Assembly (NCBI GenBank): GCA_005883085.1
Contig: VBAY01000004.1
Span: 1-14,074, forward strand
Direction of reading: 5' to 3'
Length of the DNA stretch: 14,074 nt
Source: Candidatus Bathyarchaeota archaeon
GTDB lineage: Archaea; Thermoproteota; Bathyarchaeia; 40CM-2-53-6
The notes below the pieces were generated by a model, which did not search any database, was not told the DNA's origin, and worked only from the letters and a program-made list of their open reading frames with translations. Position numbers and translations under genes: made by a program. This document shows positions 1-6,453 of this stretch, one piece after another (the stretch's first letter is position 1; every line of letters begins with the position of its first letter).

Positions 1-1
1 T

Positions 2-367
2 CTGACCAGATCAGAAACGATAGTGATCATGCCAAGACTCGGCGCAGGCTCCAGTCCAGGCGAACTAGTGTACAACCTCGCCGTTGCAGGCAAAGTGCCC
101 ATGAGTGAGATCCGCAAGACTCTCGATGATGCGCTACTGATTCACGAGACACGGAATCCACCGATGAAGTACTTGCTCTGCCGAAGCAAAAACCTCGGCG
201 ACGTCAACCTGAAAACCCGTGCACTAAACCGCTTACAAAGCATTGAGTCCGCCGCCGTAACTCTGAACAGAGAGCTAGTTTTTGCGAACGAGTTCATTCA
301 CTCGCTCGTCCGCGAACGTATCCGAGATATGGAGAAGACACGACTGTCTCAAACGGTGTTCGCGTAG
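2..367 (+). CDS. Unrecognised protein, 5' end probably outside the window
   Basis: The frame is open from the window edge to a TAG stop and gives at least 121 residues. A GTG at 23 and an ATG at 29 are possible internal starts, but no promoter or in-frame stop precedes them, so the gene most likely begins upstream. The visible part is soluble and mostly helical. It contains a Gly/Ser/Pro-rich turn (GAGSSPGE), then charged amphipathic helices, and no cysteine pair, membrane segment or nucleotide-binding motif. I do not recognise the family. The following gene is on the opposite strand, with stops 33 bases apart (convergent). Codon choice resembles the neighbours, which supports real coding. 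Confidence 0.5.
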   Translation: MTRSETIVIMPRLGAGSSPGELVYNLAVAGKVPMSEIRKTLDDALLIHETRNPPMKYLLCRSKNLGDVNLKTRALNRLQSIESAAVTLNRELVFANEFIHSLVRERIRDMEKTRLSQTVFA

Positions 368-400
368 AGCGCGACTCTCGAAAGAGGACAAGCGATTATT

Positions 401-1273
401 CTAGTCAAGCCCAGAATATGAGGGTATGATATTCTTCGCGAATTCCTTGAGATTGTCAAGGTAGCCAGTGCGTCGGAGGGGTGCAATGTAGTATAGTGCT
501 CCGTCTTTTGCGGCCTTTTCCACGTCTTGACCGACGTCTTTTAGATCGAATTTTTGGTCTCGGTTGGCAACGGACCCGGCTGCAAAAGCTATCTTGTCCT
601 CTCGATGGAATCTTCGTGCCTCTTGCTTGACGATGGACCGTGCCTTCTCCATGGGAACATGGACCCACGGTGGGATATGGCAGACGTCAGAGTATTGGCC
701 TGCGAGCCGTAGCATTCGTGTCCCGACGCCTCCGAACATCAGGGGCGGGTGGGGCTTCTGTACCGGCTTTGGATCTAGAATCGCGCCTTTCGCCTGGTAG
801 TATTTTCCTTTGAAGTCGACCTGGGGCTTCTGCCAGAGCTGGAGGATTAGCTCCACGCCTTCCTGTGTCTTGTCGACTCGCGTCTTCGAATCGTCCCATG
901 TGCTGTATCCTTCGAATTCTGTCTGGGACCATCCGGCTCCTACGCCGAGGATTGCGCGTCCTGATGATAGGACGTCCATGGTCGAGACCATCTTGGCCAG
1001 GATTGCTGGTGGACGGAATGGGATCGGGGTGACAATGGTTCCGAGCTTGATGTTCTGGGTCTTGGCCGCGAGATAGGTCAAGGCGACCCAGCTTTCAACA
1101 GTCGAATCTTTCTGCGGCTGTCCGAAAGCCTCGGCCCACATGTAGTGGTCTGGGATAACTGCGCCCCAGAATCCGAGCTTGTCAGCTAGCTGAACTGCTT
1201 GATCGGTTAGGCTCCATCCGTTATACCAGTTTCCGAGACCTGAGAGAATGAACTTCAAAACTCGACTCCTCAT
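401..1273 (-). CDS. LLM-class (F420/FMN-dependent) oxidoreductase
   Basis: This is a member of the bacterial-luciferase-like (LLM) TIM-barrel family, in archaea usually using coenzyme F420 for hydride transfer to or from an unknown organic substrate in the cytoplasm. Visible family hallmarks are PDHY at residues 41-44, the stretch with TIVTPIPFRPP then AKMVSTMDVLSSGR at 79-106, GVGAGW at 110-115, and DPKPVQKPHPPLMFGG in the second half. At 290 residues the length is typical. The substrate cannot be read from sequence; methylene-H4MPT reductase-like or alkane-monooxygenase-like roles are both possible. The ATG at 1273 gives a five-residue extension before a TTG at 1258 (reading LKFILSG), and family members usually begin at this Lys-Phe, so the true start may be 1258. 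It is divergent from the kinase gene at 1326. Confidence 0.88.
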   Translation of the reverse strand: MRSRVLKFILSGLGNWYNGWSLTDQAVQLADKLGFWGAVIPDHYMWAEAFGQPQKDSTVESWVALTYLAAKTQNIKLGTIVTPIPFRPPAILAKMVSTMDVLSSGRAILGVGAGWSQTEFEGYSTWDDSKTRVDKTQEGVELILQLWQKPQVDFKGKYYQAKGAILDPKPVQKPHPPLMFGGVGTRMLRLAGQYSDVCHIPPWVHVPMEKARSIVKQEARRFHREDKIAFAAGSVANRDQKFDLKDVGQDVEKAAKDGALYYIAPLRRTGYLDNLKEFAKNIIPSYSGLD

Positions 1274-1288
1274 ATTCGGCTCTGGCCG

Positions 1289-1298
1289 CTATTTATTT
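1289..1298. promoter_or_regulatory. Shared TATA-like core between divergent genes
   Basis: The 52-base gap between the divergent oxidoreductase and kinase starts contains one AT-rich core, CTATTTATTT. It lies about 33 bases upstream of the kinase ATG at 1326 and about 20 bases upstream of the oxidoreductase start at 1273 (about 35 from the alternative start at 1258). These spacings suit an archaeal TBP site producing short-leader or leaderless transcripts. Whether it works in both directions is inference. Confidence 0.4.
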
Positions 1299-1325
1299 CA
1301 GCTTAGAGAGCTGTCTTTCAGCGTA

Positions 1326-1868
1326 ATGAGACTGGTCTTCATCTATGGACCACCGGCATCTGGCAAACTGACAGTCGCAACTGAATTGGCAAAGCTGACA
1401 GGGTTCAAGCTCTTCCACAATCATGTCTCGATCCAGTTTGTCCAGTCTATTTTCGAGTTTGGAACAAAGACCTTCTGGCGTCTCACCGGCAAATATCGAC
1501 TAGAGATGATAGAACAAGCGGCGAAGGATGGAATCGATACAATTTTCACATTTGTCTACAGCAAAGGGGAGGACGACCGGTTTGTTGGGGATGTTCTCAA
1601 AAGTGTCAGATCTCATCGAGGGCAGGTATGTTTCGTGCGGCTCTATTGCGACCGGAAAGAATTGGTTAGGCGTGTCAAGTCGAGTCAAAGAAGGAGGATG
1701 GGAAAAATCGCTACCGCGAAGATGTTGAGCGACCTCTTTCGAAGATACAATCTCGACTTGGAAATTCCGTTTCATAGGAGTTTGAGTATTGACACTACAA
1801 ATCGGACTCCAAGAAATGTTGCAAAATCGATCGTGCGTCGATACAGGCTATCGTCTCGAAGCGACTAA
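1326..1868 (+). CDS. Small P-loop NTPase / kinase-like protein
   Basis: This is a 180-residue single-domain P-loop protein of the small adenylate/shikimate-kinase-like AAA group. Residues 8-15 read GPPASGKL, a Walker A in which the usual Ser/Thr after Lys is Leu followed by Thr; this GKLT form is common in this poorly characterised family, so it need not be inactive. LFHNH at 29-33 is another family hallmark, and IDTT at 155-158 followed by a helix forms the usual C-terminal end. A likely role is phosphorylating a small molecule, but the substrate is unknown. The ATG at 1326 was chosen because the P-loop strand (MRLVFIYG) starts there and longer versions would overlap the divergent oxidoreductase gene. 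It converges on the acyl-CoA dehydrogenase gene. Confidence 0.8.
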   Translation: MRLVFIYGPPASGKLTVATELAKLTGFKLFHNHVSIQFVQSIFEFGTKTFWRLTGKYRLEMIEQAAKDGIDTIFTFVYSKGEDDRFVGDVLKSVRSHRGQVCFVRLYCDRKELVRRVKSSQRRRMGKIATAKMLSDLFRRYNLDLEIPFHRSLSIDTTNRTPRNVAKSIVRRYRLSSRSD

Positions 1869-1875
1869 ACATGGG

Positions 1876-1895
1876 ACATTTGTGGCACAAAATGT
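1876..1895. other. Short inverted repeat between convergent genes
   Basis: ACATTT at 1876-1881 pairs with AAATGT at 1890-1895 around an 8-base loop, in the 39-base gap between two convergent stops. It could help end transcription from either side, but there is no clear T-tract, so the role is uncertain. Confidence 0.2.
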
Positions 1896-1907
1896 AGACA
1901 AAGATGG

Positions 1908-3101
1908 TTAGGCTTTCAGTTCTCGCAATAACTGCTTCGCAATCGTTAGCCTCTGAATATCGTTGGTGCCTTCGTAGGTCTTGATAATCTGGGAGTCCCG
2001 CAGAAACCGTTCCACCGGATATTCCGTCGCCACACCGTAACCGCCATGTATCATCATTGCAAGAAGCGACAGCTTTTCAGCTGCTTCCGTTGACGTCACT
2101 TTCGCGATCGACGACGCCTTCACGAAGTCCTTCCCTTGATCCTTTAACGACGCGGCCCAATAAGTCAACAATCGAGCAGTATGCAATCCCATAGCCATCT
2201 CAGCAAGCTTGTATTGTACTTGTTGAAACTCGACCAACGGCTTCTCAAAACTGATTCGGGTCTGCGCGTAGCTCACGGCAGCCTCGTACGCGGCTTGACA
2301 AATCCCGACGCCCTGTGCTGCGACGTCTATCCTGCCTCTGTCGTAGGTCTTTACTCCGACATAGAAACCGTCACCCTCCTTTCCAAGCAAATTGTCCTTA
2401 GGAACTTTCACATGGTCAAGGACTAGCTCTGACGGTTGCGAGCCACGCAATCCGGTTGTCTCGATCTTGCTAGCTACCTGGAATCCTTCGGTTCCCCTCT
2501 CGACTAGAAACGCGCTGAGACCCTTGTGTCTCTCCTGTCTGCTGGGCGAGGGGCTCGTCCGGGCGAAGACAAGGTATAGGTCGGCTATCTCACCGTTTGT
2601 GATGAACGTCTTTCGTCCTGATATCTCCCAGTGGGTCCCGTGGAGTTTCGCTGTAGACTTGATTCCTGCTACATCGGACCCGGCGCCCGGCTCGGTCATG
2701 GCGTGAGCCCCAATCTTCTCGCCCGAGACCATCGGGATGAGGTAGCGTTTCTTCTGGTCCTCTGTCCCCCACTCGTTTAGTGGCTCAGAGACGAGATGGC
2801 TAGCAACGAAGACTGTCGAGCAGGCGGCTGAGACGCGGGCCAGTTCCTCAAGTGCAATGACCATTGACAATAGATCTGCACCGAGCCCGCCATACTCTTC
2901 TTTGTAAGTAATCGCTGTAACGCCAAGCTTTGCAATCTGGTTGAGCAACTCTCGCGGGATGTGGTTCTTGCGATCAATCTCCCCGGCTATCGGTCGGATT
3001 TGTTTCTCAGCAAAATCACGAATGGTATTCCTGAGGCTCTCATGGTCCGGAGTTAACTTGACCTCGTAGTCAGCCGAACGCGGAAGAATAGTACTCGTCA
3101 A
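1908..3101 (-). CDS. Acyl-CoA dehydrogenase
   Basis: This is an FAD-dependent flavoprotein that oxidises acyl-CoA to trans-2-enoyl-CoA and passes electrons to electron-transfer flavoprotein, in fatty-acid or branched-chain amino-acid breakdown. The 397-residue length is normal. The N-terminal helical domain is followed by AMTEPGAGSD at 134-143 and FITNG at 166-170 (flavin and substrate loop motifs), the middle beta-domain, and the C-terminal helical domain ending in YEGTNDIQRL. Glu377 in that motif is the expected catalytic base, in the short/medium-chain position. No ETF, thiolase or CoA-ligase gene is adjacent, so chain-length preference cannot be inferred from context. The start is TTG at 3101, since no ATG occurs in frame until residue 80. 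A TATA-like box lies 40 bases upstream. Confidence 0.93.
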   Translation of the reverse strand: MTSTILPRSADYEVKLTPDHESLRNTIRDFAEKQIRPIAGEIDRKNHIPRELLNQIAKLGVTAITYKEEYGGLGADLLSMVIALEELARVSAACSTVFVASHLVSEPLNEWGTEDQKKRYLIPMVSGEKIGAHAMTEPGAGSDVAGIKSTAKLHGTHWEISGRKTFITNGEIADLYLVFARTSPSPSRQERHKGLSAFLVERGTEGFQVASKIETTGLRGSQPSELVLDHVKVPKDNLLGKEGDGFYVGVKTYDRGRIDVAAQGVGICQAAYEAAVSYAQTRISFEKPLVEFQQVQYKLAEMAMGLHTARLLTYWAASLKDQGKDFVKASSIAKVTSTEAAEKLSLLAMMIHGGYGVATEYPVERFLRDSQIIKTYEGTNDIQRLTIAKQLLRELKA

Positions 3102-3140
3102 AGCGAACAGATGCTCGAGGCGTTTGGAAGCCTATCGTTC

Positions 3141-3150
3141 CTTTAAACTT
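3141..3150 (-). promoter_or_regulatory. TATA-like box for acyl-CoA dehydrogenase
   Basis: Read on the minus strand the sequence is AAGTTTAAAG, about 40 bases before the TTG start at 3101. This predicts a transcript with a leader of some 15-20 bases. It lies just downstream of the ABC permease stop, implying that the dehydrogenase is transcribed separately. Confidence 0.5.
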
Positions 3151-3164
3151 TGAATCCAACAGGT

Positions 3165-4121
3165 TTACGATTCAACGATCTGGGATCGGCGGAATGCGAA
3201 CCAGCTCAGAAGCAAGAGTCCCGCGACATAGACTAGAGACACCCAGAGGTCTCTGAACGCAACATTTGCGAAGGTGTCAGAGGCCAGGAGCGTCGTGGTT
3301 GGATTTCCCGATGCGCGGAACTGGAAGCCGCAGAAGTTCAGGACCTGTCCCGGGTTCAGGACCCAGCGCATTAACATCGAGGCGAGACCATCTGTCCCGG
3401 TGCTGAAGGTTTGGCCTCCGCCTCGTTCCAAGCCTGCACACGCCGCAGTCGTCCCTGTAGCACCCATTCCTGGCGCATAGAACAGTACAGTTGACGCTCC
3501 CAATTGCGAGGCGATGAGGGTCCCACCTATCAAGAGTCCGATGTAGAAGCCAAACGAGCCGAGGGCTGCCAGAACAGAGTTCTTCGATAGCGTGCCCAGC
3601 GTTAGGGCGACGGAAGCCCAGACCATGCTTCCGATTGTAAGCCCCAGAATTCCTAGGGGAACGAGGTTCAGGTTGTCTTGAGAACCATAGATCAAAGTGC
3701 CTCCGATCGCTATGTAGCCAACGAGAAACGAATAGGCCGCAAGGAGCGTTATCACGGATGCGACGATCTTTGCTGCAAAGACAAGGGTCTTCGATACAGG
3801 TTTCGTCAGCAAAGGAACAATTGTCCCTGACTCAAACTCGCCCGAGACGGTGTTCATCGTCGTTGCGACACCAACGAGGAAGAGGAAGATTCCTGTCAAT
3901 GCCTCTATTCCGCCGAAGACGAATGTAGAGTTCGCTTGAAGTGTTTGGGGTGGGTTTGCGAGTGCATCGGCTATTGGGGTGAAGGCGAGCTGAACGGTCG
4001 CGATGGCGAATATGATGATGAATATCGCGATGATTTTTTTCTTTCGAATATTCCAGAGGAACTCGTAGTAGAGAAGGGCGATGAAGGCCGCTAGAGTCCC
4101 AGCGCGTTTCTTCTGTGCCAC
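3165..4121 (-). CDS. ABC-2 type transporter permease
   Basis: This is the membrane subunit of an ABC exporter paired with the ATPase encoded immediately upstream. The 318 residues begin with a cytoplasmic Lys-rich segment (NIRKKK), then about six hydrophobic helices. These include an Ile-rich first helix near residues 28-45, later helices with many Gly/Ala, and a last helix just before the RRSQIVES tail. A conserved ABC-2 feature, GEFESGTIVPLLTKPVSK, lies after the second helix. A long extracytoplasmic loop between the fifth and sixth helices contains two cysteines that might form a disulphide. The GTG start overlaps the TAG of the ATPase gene by one base (TAGTG), which indicates translational coupling. 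The substrate is unknown; gliding-motility/NosY-like and drug-efflux relatives both look like this. Confidence 0.88.
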   Translation of the reverse strand: MAQKKRAGTLAAFIALLYYEFLWNIRKKKIIAIFIIIFAIATVQLAFTPIADALANPPQTLQANSTFVFGGIEALTGIFLFLVGVATTMNTVSGEFESGTIVPLLTKPVSKTLVFAAKIVASVITLLAAYSFLVGYIAIGGTLIYGSQDNLNLVPLGILGLTIGSMVWASVALTLGTLSKNSVLAALGSFGFYIGLLIGGTLIASQLGASTVLFYAPGMGATGTTAACAGLERGGGQTFSTGTDGLASMLMRWVLNPGQVLNFCGFQFRASGNPTTTLLASDTFANVAFRDLWVSLVYVAGLLLLSWFAFRRSQIVES

Positions 4122-5062
4122 TAGGCCATTCCCTCTTTTCCGACTAGGCTGAGGAATGCGTCTTCGAGTCCTCCTCCTTCCTCTTGCATCCTCAAAATGA
4201 CCCCTCCAGCTCCCGTTACTGCGCGCGAGACCTCTGCGCGTACGTCCTCGCGCGTATCCAGGTGGAGCGTGTAAGTGTTCACGTTAGCTTCAACCGTCGC
4301 GAACTTCATAGTCTTCAAGGCAGCAAGAACCCCGTCAACCGGTTTCTCCAGTTCGATGACGATTCTGCGACGTGCCATCACCTTGCTGGAGATATCCTCC
4401 AGCGTTCCCGAGTAGCGCATGACCCCGAGATGAATCACTGTGACATGGTCGCAGACCTGCTGGACTTCCGCGAGGAGGTGTGACGAGAAGAATACAGTTG
4501 TCCCGGACTTTACAATGTCCTTGACCATGTTCCGAACCTCGACCATACCAACCGGGTCAAGACCTATACTTGGCTCGTCAAGGATTACCAGCTCAGGGTC
4601 GCTGATCAGCGCCTGGGCAATCCCGATACGCTGTTGCATGCCCTTGCTATACTTTCCAATCCTATCTTTTCCACGGCCCTCGAGCCCTACCATCTTGATC
4701 AGTTCCGGTATCCTCCCCTGTCTCTCGGTCTTCGACATCCCATACATGCGCCCGTAGACATCGAGCAACTCCTCCCCTGAGAGATGCTTTGGAAAACGTG
4801 GTAGTTCTGGCATGTAACCTATCTTTCGTCGAACCTTCGGGTTGTCTCCTCTGACCCCCTGGCCGAGGATGCTGAGACTGCCGGTAGTCGGCCTCAGCAG
4901 ACCAACCATCATCTTGATCGTGGTGGACTTTCCTGCTCCATTCGGGCCGAGAAACCCGTGGACTTGCTTGGAGGCAACAGTGAGGTTCAGCCGGTCTACC
5001 GCGAGCCTATCACCATAATTCTTCGAGAGATCATGAGTCTCGATCGCGCGATCTTCAGGCAA
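4121..5062 (-). CDS. ABC transporter ATP-binding protein
   Basis: This is the ATPase partner of the ABC-2 permease and energises export. Motifs in order are Walker A GPNGAGKST (39-47), YMPEL at the Q-loop position (83-87, where Gln is replaced by Glu as in many ABC-2 ATPases of this type), signature YSKGMQQ (138-144), Walker B LVILDEP (158-164), and H-loop SSH (193-195). After the roughly 220-residue nucleotide-binding domain, a C-terminal region of about 90 residues resembles the DUF4162-type tail of CcmA/NatA-like proteins. The start used is TTG at 5062. No better in-frame ATG lies nearby and the domain begins a few residues later, but the start is uncertain. The gene heads a two-gene operon. 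Confidence 0.93.
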   Translation of the reverse strand: MPEDRAIETHDLSKNYGDRLAVDRLNLTVASKQVHGFLGPNGAGKSTTIKMMVGLLRPTTGSLSILGQGVRGDNPKVRRKIGYMPELPRFPKHLSGEELLDVYGRMYGMSKTERQGRIPELIKMVGLEGRGKDRIGKYSKGMQQRIGIAQALISDPELVILDEPSIGLDPVGMVEVRNMVKDIVKSGTTVFFSSHLLAEVQQVCDHVTVIHLGVMRYSGTLEDISSKVMARRRIVIELEKPVDGVLAALKTMKFATVEANVNTYTLHLDTREDVRAEVSRAVTGAGGVILRMQEEGGGLEDAFLSLVGKEGMA

Positions 5063-5203
5063 CGTTCAACACGCTTTATGTCGCGAAGCCGAACCAACCG
5101 GGCTATTTAGTGGTTTACTAGCTAGTTGCCTTTGGATTTTCTGGAAAATAGTTACGGCATCGCATAATTATGGGCCAAGCTCAACGGATTTCGCTATACC
5201 CGC

Positions 5204-5279
5204 GAGGTAGGGCTATCGCCGCATCCCCCTCGCACCGTCTCGTAGTGCAACATGCTGGGTTCAGATCCCGGCTACCGGA
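5204..5279 (+). pseudogene. Degenerate tRNA-like sequence
   Basis: A tRNA-type T-arm is visible: stem CTGGG/CCCGG around TTCAGAT (5255-5271). It is followed by CTACCGG plus A (5272-5279), and GGTAG at 5206-5210 can pair with CTACC. From 5204 to 5279 is 76 bases, exactly tRNA-sized. However, the outer two acceptor pairs fail, the D-arm does not fold, position 58 in the T-loop is G instead of the near-universal A, the anticodon arm (GCAC/GTGC) needs a 9-base loop or a mismatch, and no CCA follows. I read it as a decayed tRNA or an old integration scar, not a working gene. Confidence 0.35.
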
Positions 5280-5316
5280 CATGTTTCACTCAAGTCCGAC
5301 GCAGACGTCCTTGCTG

Positions 5317-5326
5317 CCGACGTCGG
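5317..5326. repeat. 10-base perfect palindrome
   Basis: CCGACGTCGG is self-complementary and sits 5 bases before the TATA-like box of the YdeI-like gene. That position would suit a dimeric regulator, but there is only one copy, so this is speculative. Confidence 0.3.
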
Positions 5327-5330
5327 GTTG

Positions 5331-5342
5331 AAGATATCTAAT
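5331..5342 (+). promoter_or_regulatory. TATA-like box before YdeI-like gene
   Basis: AAGATATCTAAT lies about 25-35 bases upstream of the ATG at 5366, the spacing expected for a leaderless archaeal transcript. Confidence 0.35.
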
Positions 5343-5365
5343 ACTGAGCTCGTTCATGGGGCGAC

Positions 5366-5834
5366 ATGCGGGACCTTCGGGGGGCTCTTCGGTTTACCTC
5401 AAGAAGGCAATGGCGGAATTGGCTAGAGAGGAATCATGCTGTAGAGAGAGAAGCGCTTCTGGTGGTATACAAGAGGCCCCCGAAGAACAAGAAATTCCCC
5501 CCGCGGGCAGCTCTCGAGGAGGCACTCTGCTTTGGCTGGATTGACGGCTGGTTTAAGCCCCATCGACACGGAACGATGGGTGATTCGATACACGCCGAGG
5601 CGAAAGAGATCCAACTGGTCCAAGTACAACATAGCAACCGCATGGAATTTGCTCAATCAGCAGAAGATGACCTCCGCAGGCGTTGCGAAACTACCGAAGG
5701 ATGTTCTAGAGGTATGGGAGAAATACCGACCTCAAGCGACGGTAATTGTTAGAGTGATTCAGGGAAGGGGAATCAGATTCGCCGATGGGAGAAACTATCT
5801 CTCAATGGTCAGGATGCCGGCTCGAGCTCCCTGA
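5366..5834 (+). pseudogene. YdeI/OmdA-like protein, frameshifted
   Basis: Two frames together encode one recognisable YdeI/OmpD-associated (OmdA) family protein. The first frame covers residues 1-65 with FTSRRQWRNWLERNH and EEALCFGWIDG. The second resumes with IDTERWVIRYTPRR, then SNWSKYNI and MTSAGVAKLP, all family hallmarks. The break lies at the CCCC run at 5558-5561: dropping one C joins the frames and gives about 155 residues. Family members are usually near 190 residues. Here the end after the WEKYRPQ region does not match the normal C-terminal helices, so the gene also looks truncated. Homologues are implicated in bacteriocin or stress resistance, but the biochemistry is unknown. It could be a genuine pseudogene or a sequencing error in the homopolymer. 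Confidence 0.7.
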
Positions 5835-5903
5835 CAAGAAATTCCGACCTAGATGCAATTTGGAAACTTTCAGCCAGCGCAACTTTCCAAGCGCGGGTCG
5901 GCC

Positions 5904-5994
5904 AAGGTTGCAAGCCCACATGGGTACATCCGTGGTGGGGCGGTGGGATTTGAACCCACGATCACCGGTGCCCGAGACTAGTCTTTGCAACCTT
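5904..5994. repeat. 10-base inverted repeat around the tRNA remnant
   Basis: AAGGTTGCAA at 5904-5913 is perfectly complementary to TTGCAACCTT at 5985-5994. The arms enclose the decayed tRNA-Pro 3' half and its downstream hairpin. In RNA they would close a terminal stem around the tRNA piece; in DNA they could be an old element end. Chance is not excluded. Confidence 0.45.
5933..5989 (-). pseudogene. tRNA-Pro 3'-half remnant
   Basis: The minus strand carries the anticodon-loop bases CTCGGGC, the variable bases TGATC, a perfect T-arm (GTGGG/CCCAC around TTCAAAT), then CGCCCC, A and CCA. It matches the tRNA-Pro at 7492-7622 over about 70 bases, from GCAAA upstream of the anticodon stem to beyond CCA, with a handful of substitutions and two single-base gaps. 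One acceptor base is missing. The anticodon stem (CTAGT against ACCGG) has a mismatch and a wobble, and no 5' half able to pair with the acceptor is present upstream. It cannot make a standard tRNA and is interpreted as a duplicate or attachment-site copy. Confidence 0.7.
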
Positions 5995-6061
5995 CTGGGC
6001 ACGCCTGACAAGCAGGCTATTTACTGGCTTTACTATCTGCTCCTCAACACCTGCAGTGCCG

Positions 6062-6406
6062 CTAGTTGAGGCTGGGTCTCGGAAGAGGTGCTCCGCACCC
6101 GATGCATTTTTCTCTGAAGGGCTGGCTCATCCCGCAGTATTCGCATTTCACTAGTATTGTGTCGGGGGGAGGTGGGGGAGAAAAAGCCGTCTGCTGGGTA
6201 TATGGACGCTGGACCCCTGGCCCGGATTGCGTTGCGGCCCTTGCAACAACGATGATTATGATAATAATGAAGAATAGGAAGAAAATGCCACCGAAAGCGA
6301 CACCAGGGGGTCCAGTGGCAAAGGCTGCGACGCCCCCGAACAAGAGGAATATCATGAGAAGAACGAGTGCAACAATGACCCCGGATCGATTTTGCTGGCC
6401 GCTCAA
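6062..6406 (-). CDS. Two-helix membrane protein with C-terminal zinc ribbon
   Basis: The protein has 114 residues. Two hydrophobic helices (about 9-30 and 36-56, the second extremely Ile/Phe-rich) are followed by a Pro-rich linker and a short zinc ribbon with CEYC at 88-91 and CIGC at 101-104. The ribbon is probably cytoplasmic, next to the membrane. Proteins of this layout are common in archaea and mostly uncharacterised; no specific function can be given. The start is TTG at 6406, placed about 25 bases after a TATA-like box, so the message may be leaderless. It lies downstream of and co-oriented with the 285-residue orphan, but has its own promoter-like element in the 47-base gap. Confidence 0.75.
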   Translation of the reverse strand: MSGQQNRSGVIVALVLLMIFLLFGGVAAFATGPPGVAFGGIFFLFFIIIIIIVVARAATQSGPGVQRPYTQQTAFSPPPPPDTILVKCEYCGMSQPFREKCIGCGAPLPRPSLN

Positions 6407-6430
6407 CCTGTCAGAGACTGACCCCCAGTC

Positions 6431-6436
6431 TTATAA
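6431..6436 (-). promoter_or_regulatory. TATA-like box for membrane zinc-ribbon gene
   Basis: TTATAA lies 25-30 bases before the TTG at 6406. This predicts transcription starting at or very near the start codon. Confidence 0.45.
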
Positions 6437-6453
6437 CAACATAGTGGGAGTCT

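Larger units (their letters stand above)
5063..5365. other. Gene-free stretch with tRNA-like remnant and palindrome
   Basis: This 303-base stretch lies between the divergent ABC operon and the broken YdeI-like gene and holds no coding region that I can support. It contains a degenerate tRNA-like sequence (5204-5279), a perfect 10-base palindrome CCGACGTCGG at 5317-5326, and an AT-rich box at 5331-5342. The ABC operon promoter must lie in its left part, where ATAAAG at about 15 bases and CTAAATAG at about 45 bases before the TTG are weak candidates. Confidence 0.6.

Noticed and set aside
5366..5752. The first YdeI frame read as a complete 128-residue gene
   Set aside because: After residue 65 it leaves the family and becomes nonsense, while the family motifs continue in the adjacent frame.
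5785..6069. Frames across the tRNA-Pro remnant on both strands
   Set aside because: They are explained by the tRNA-derived sequence and contain no protein motif.
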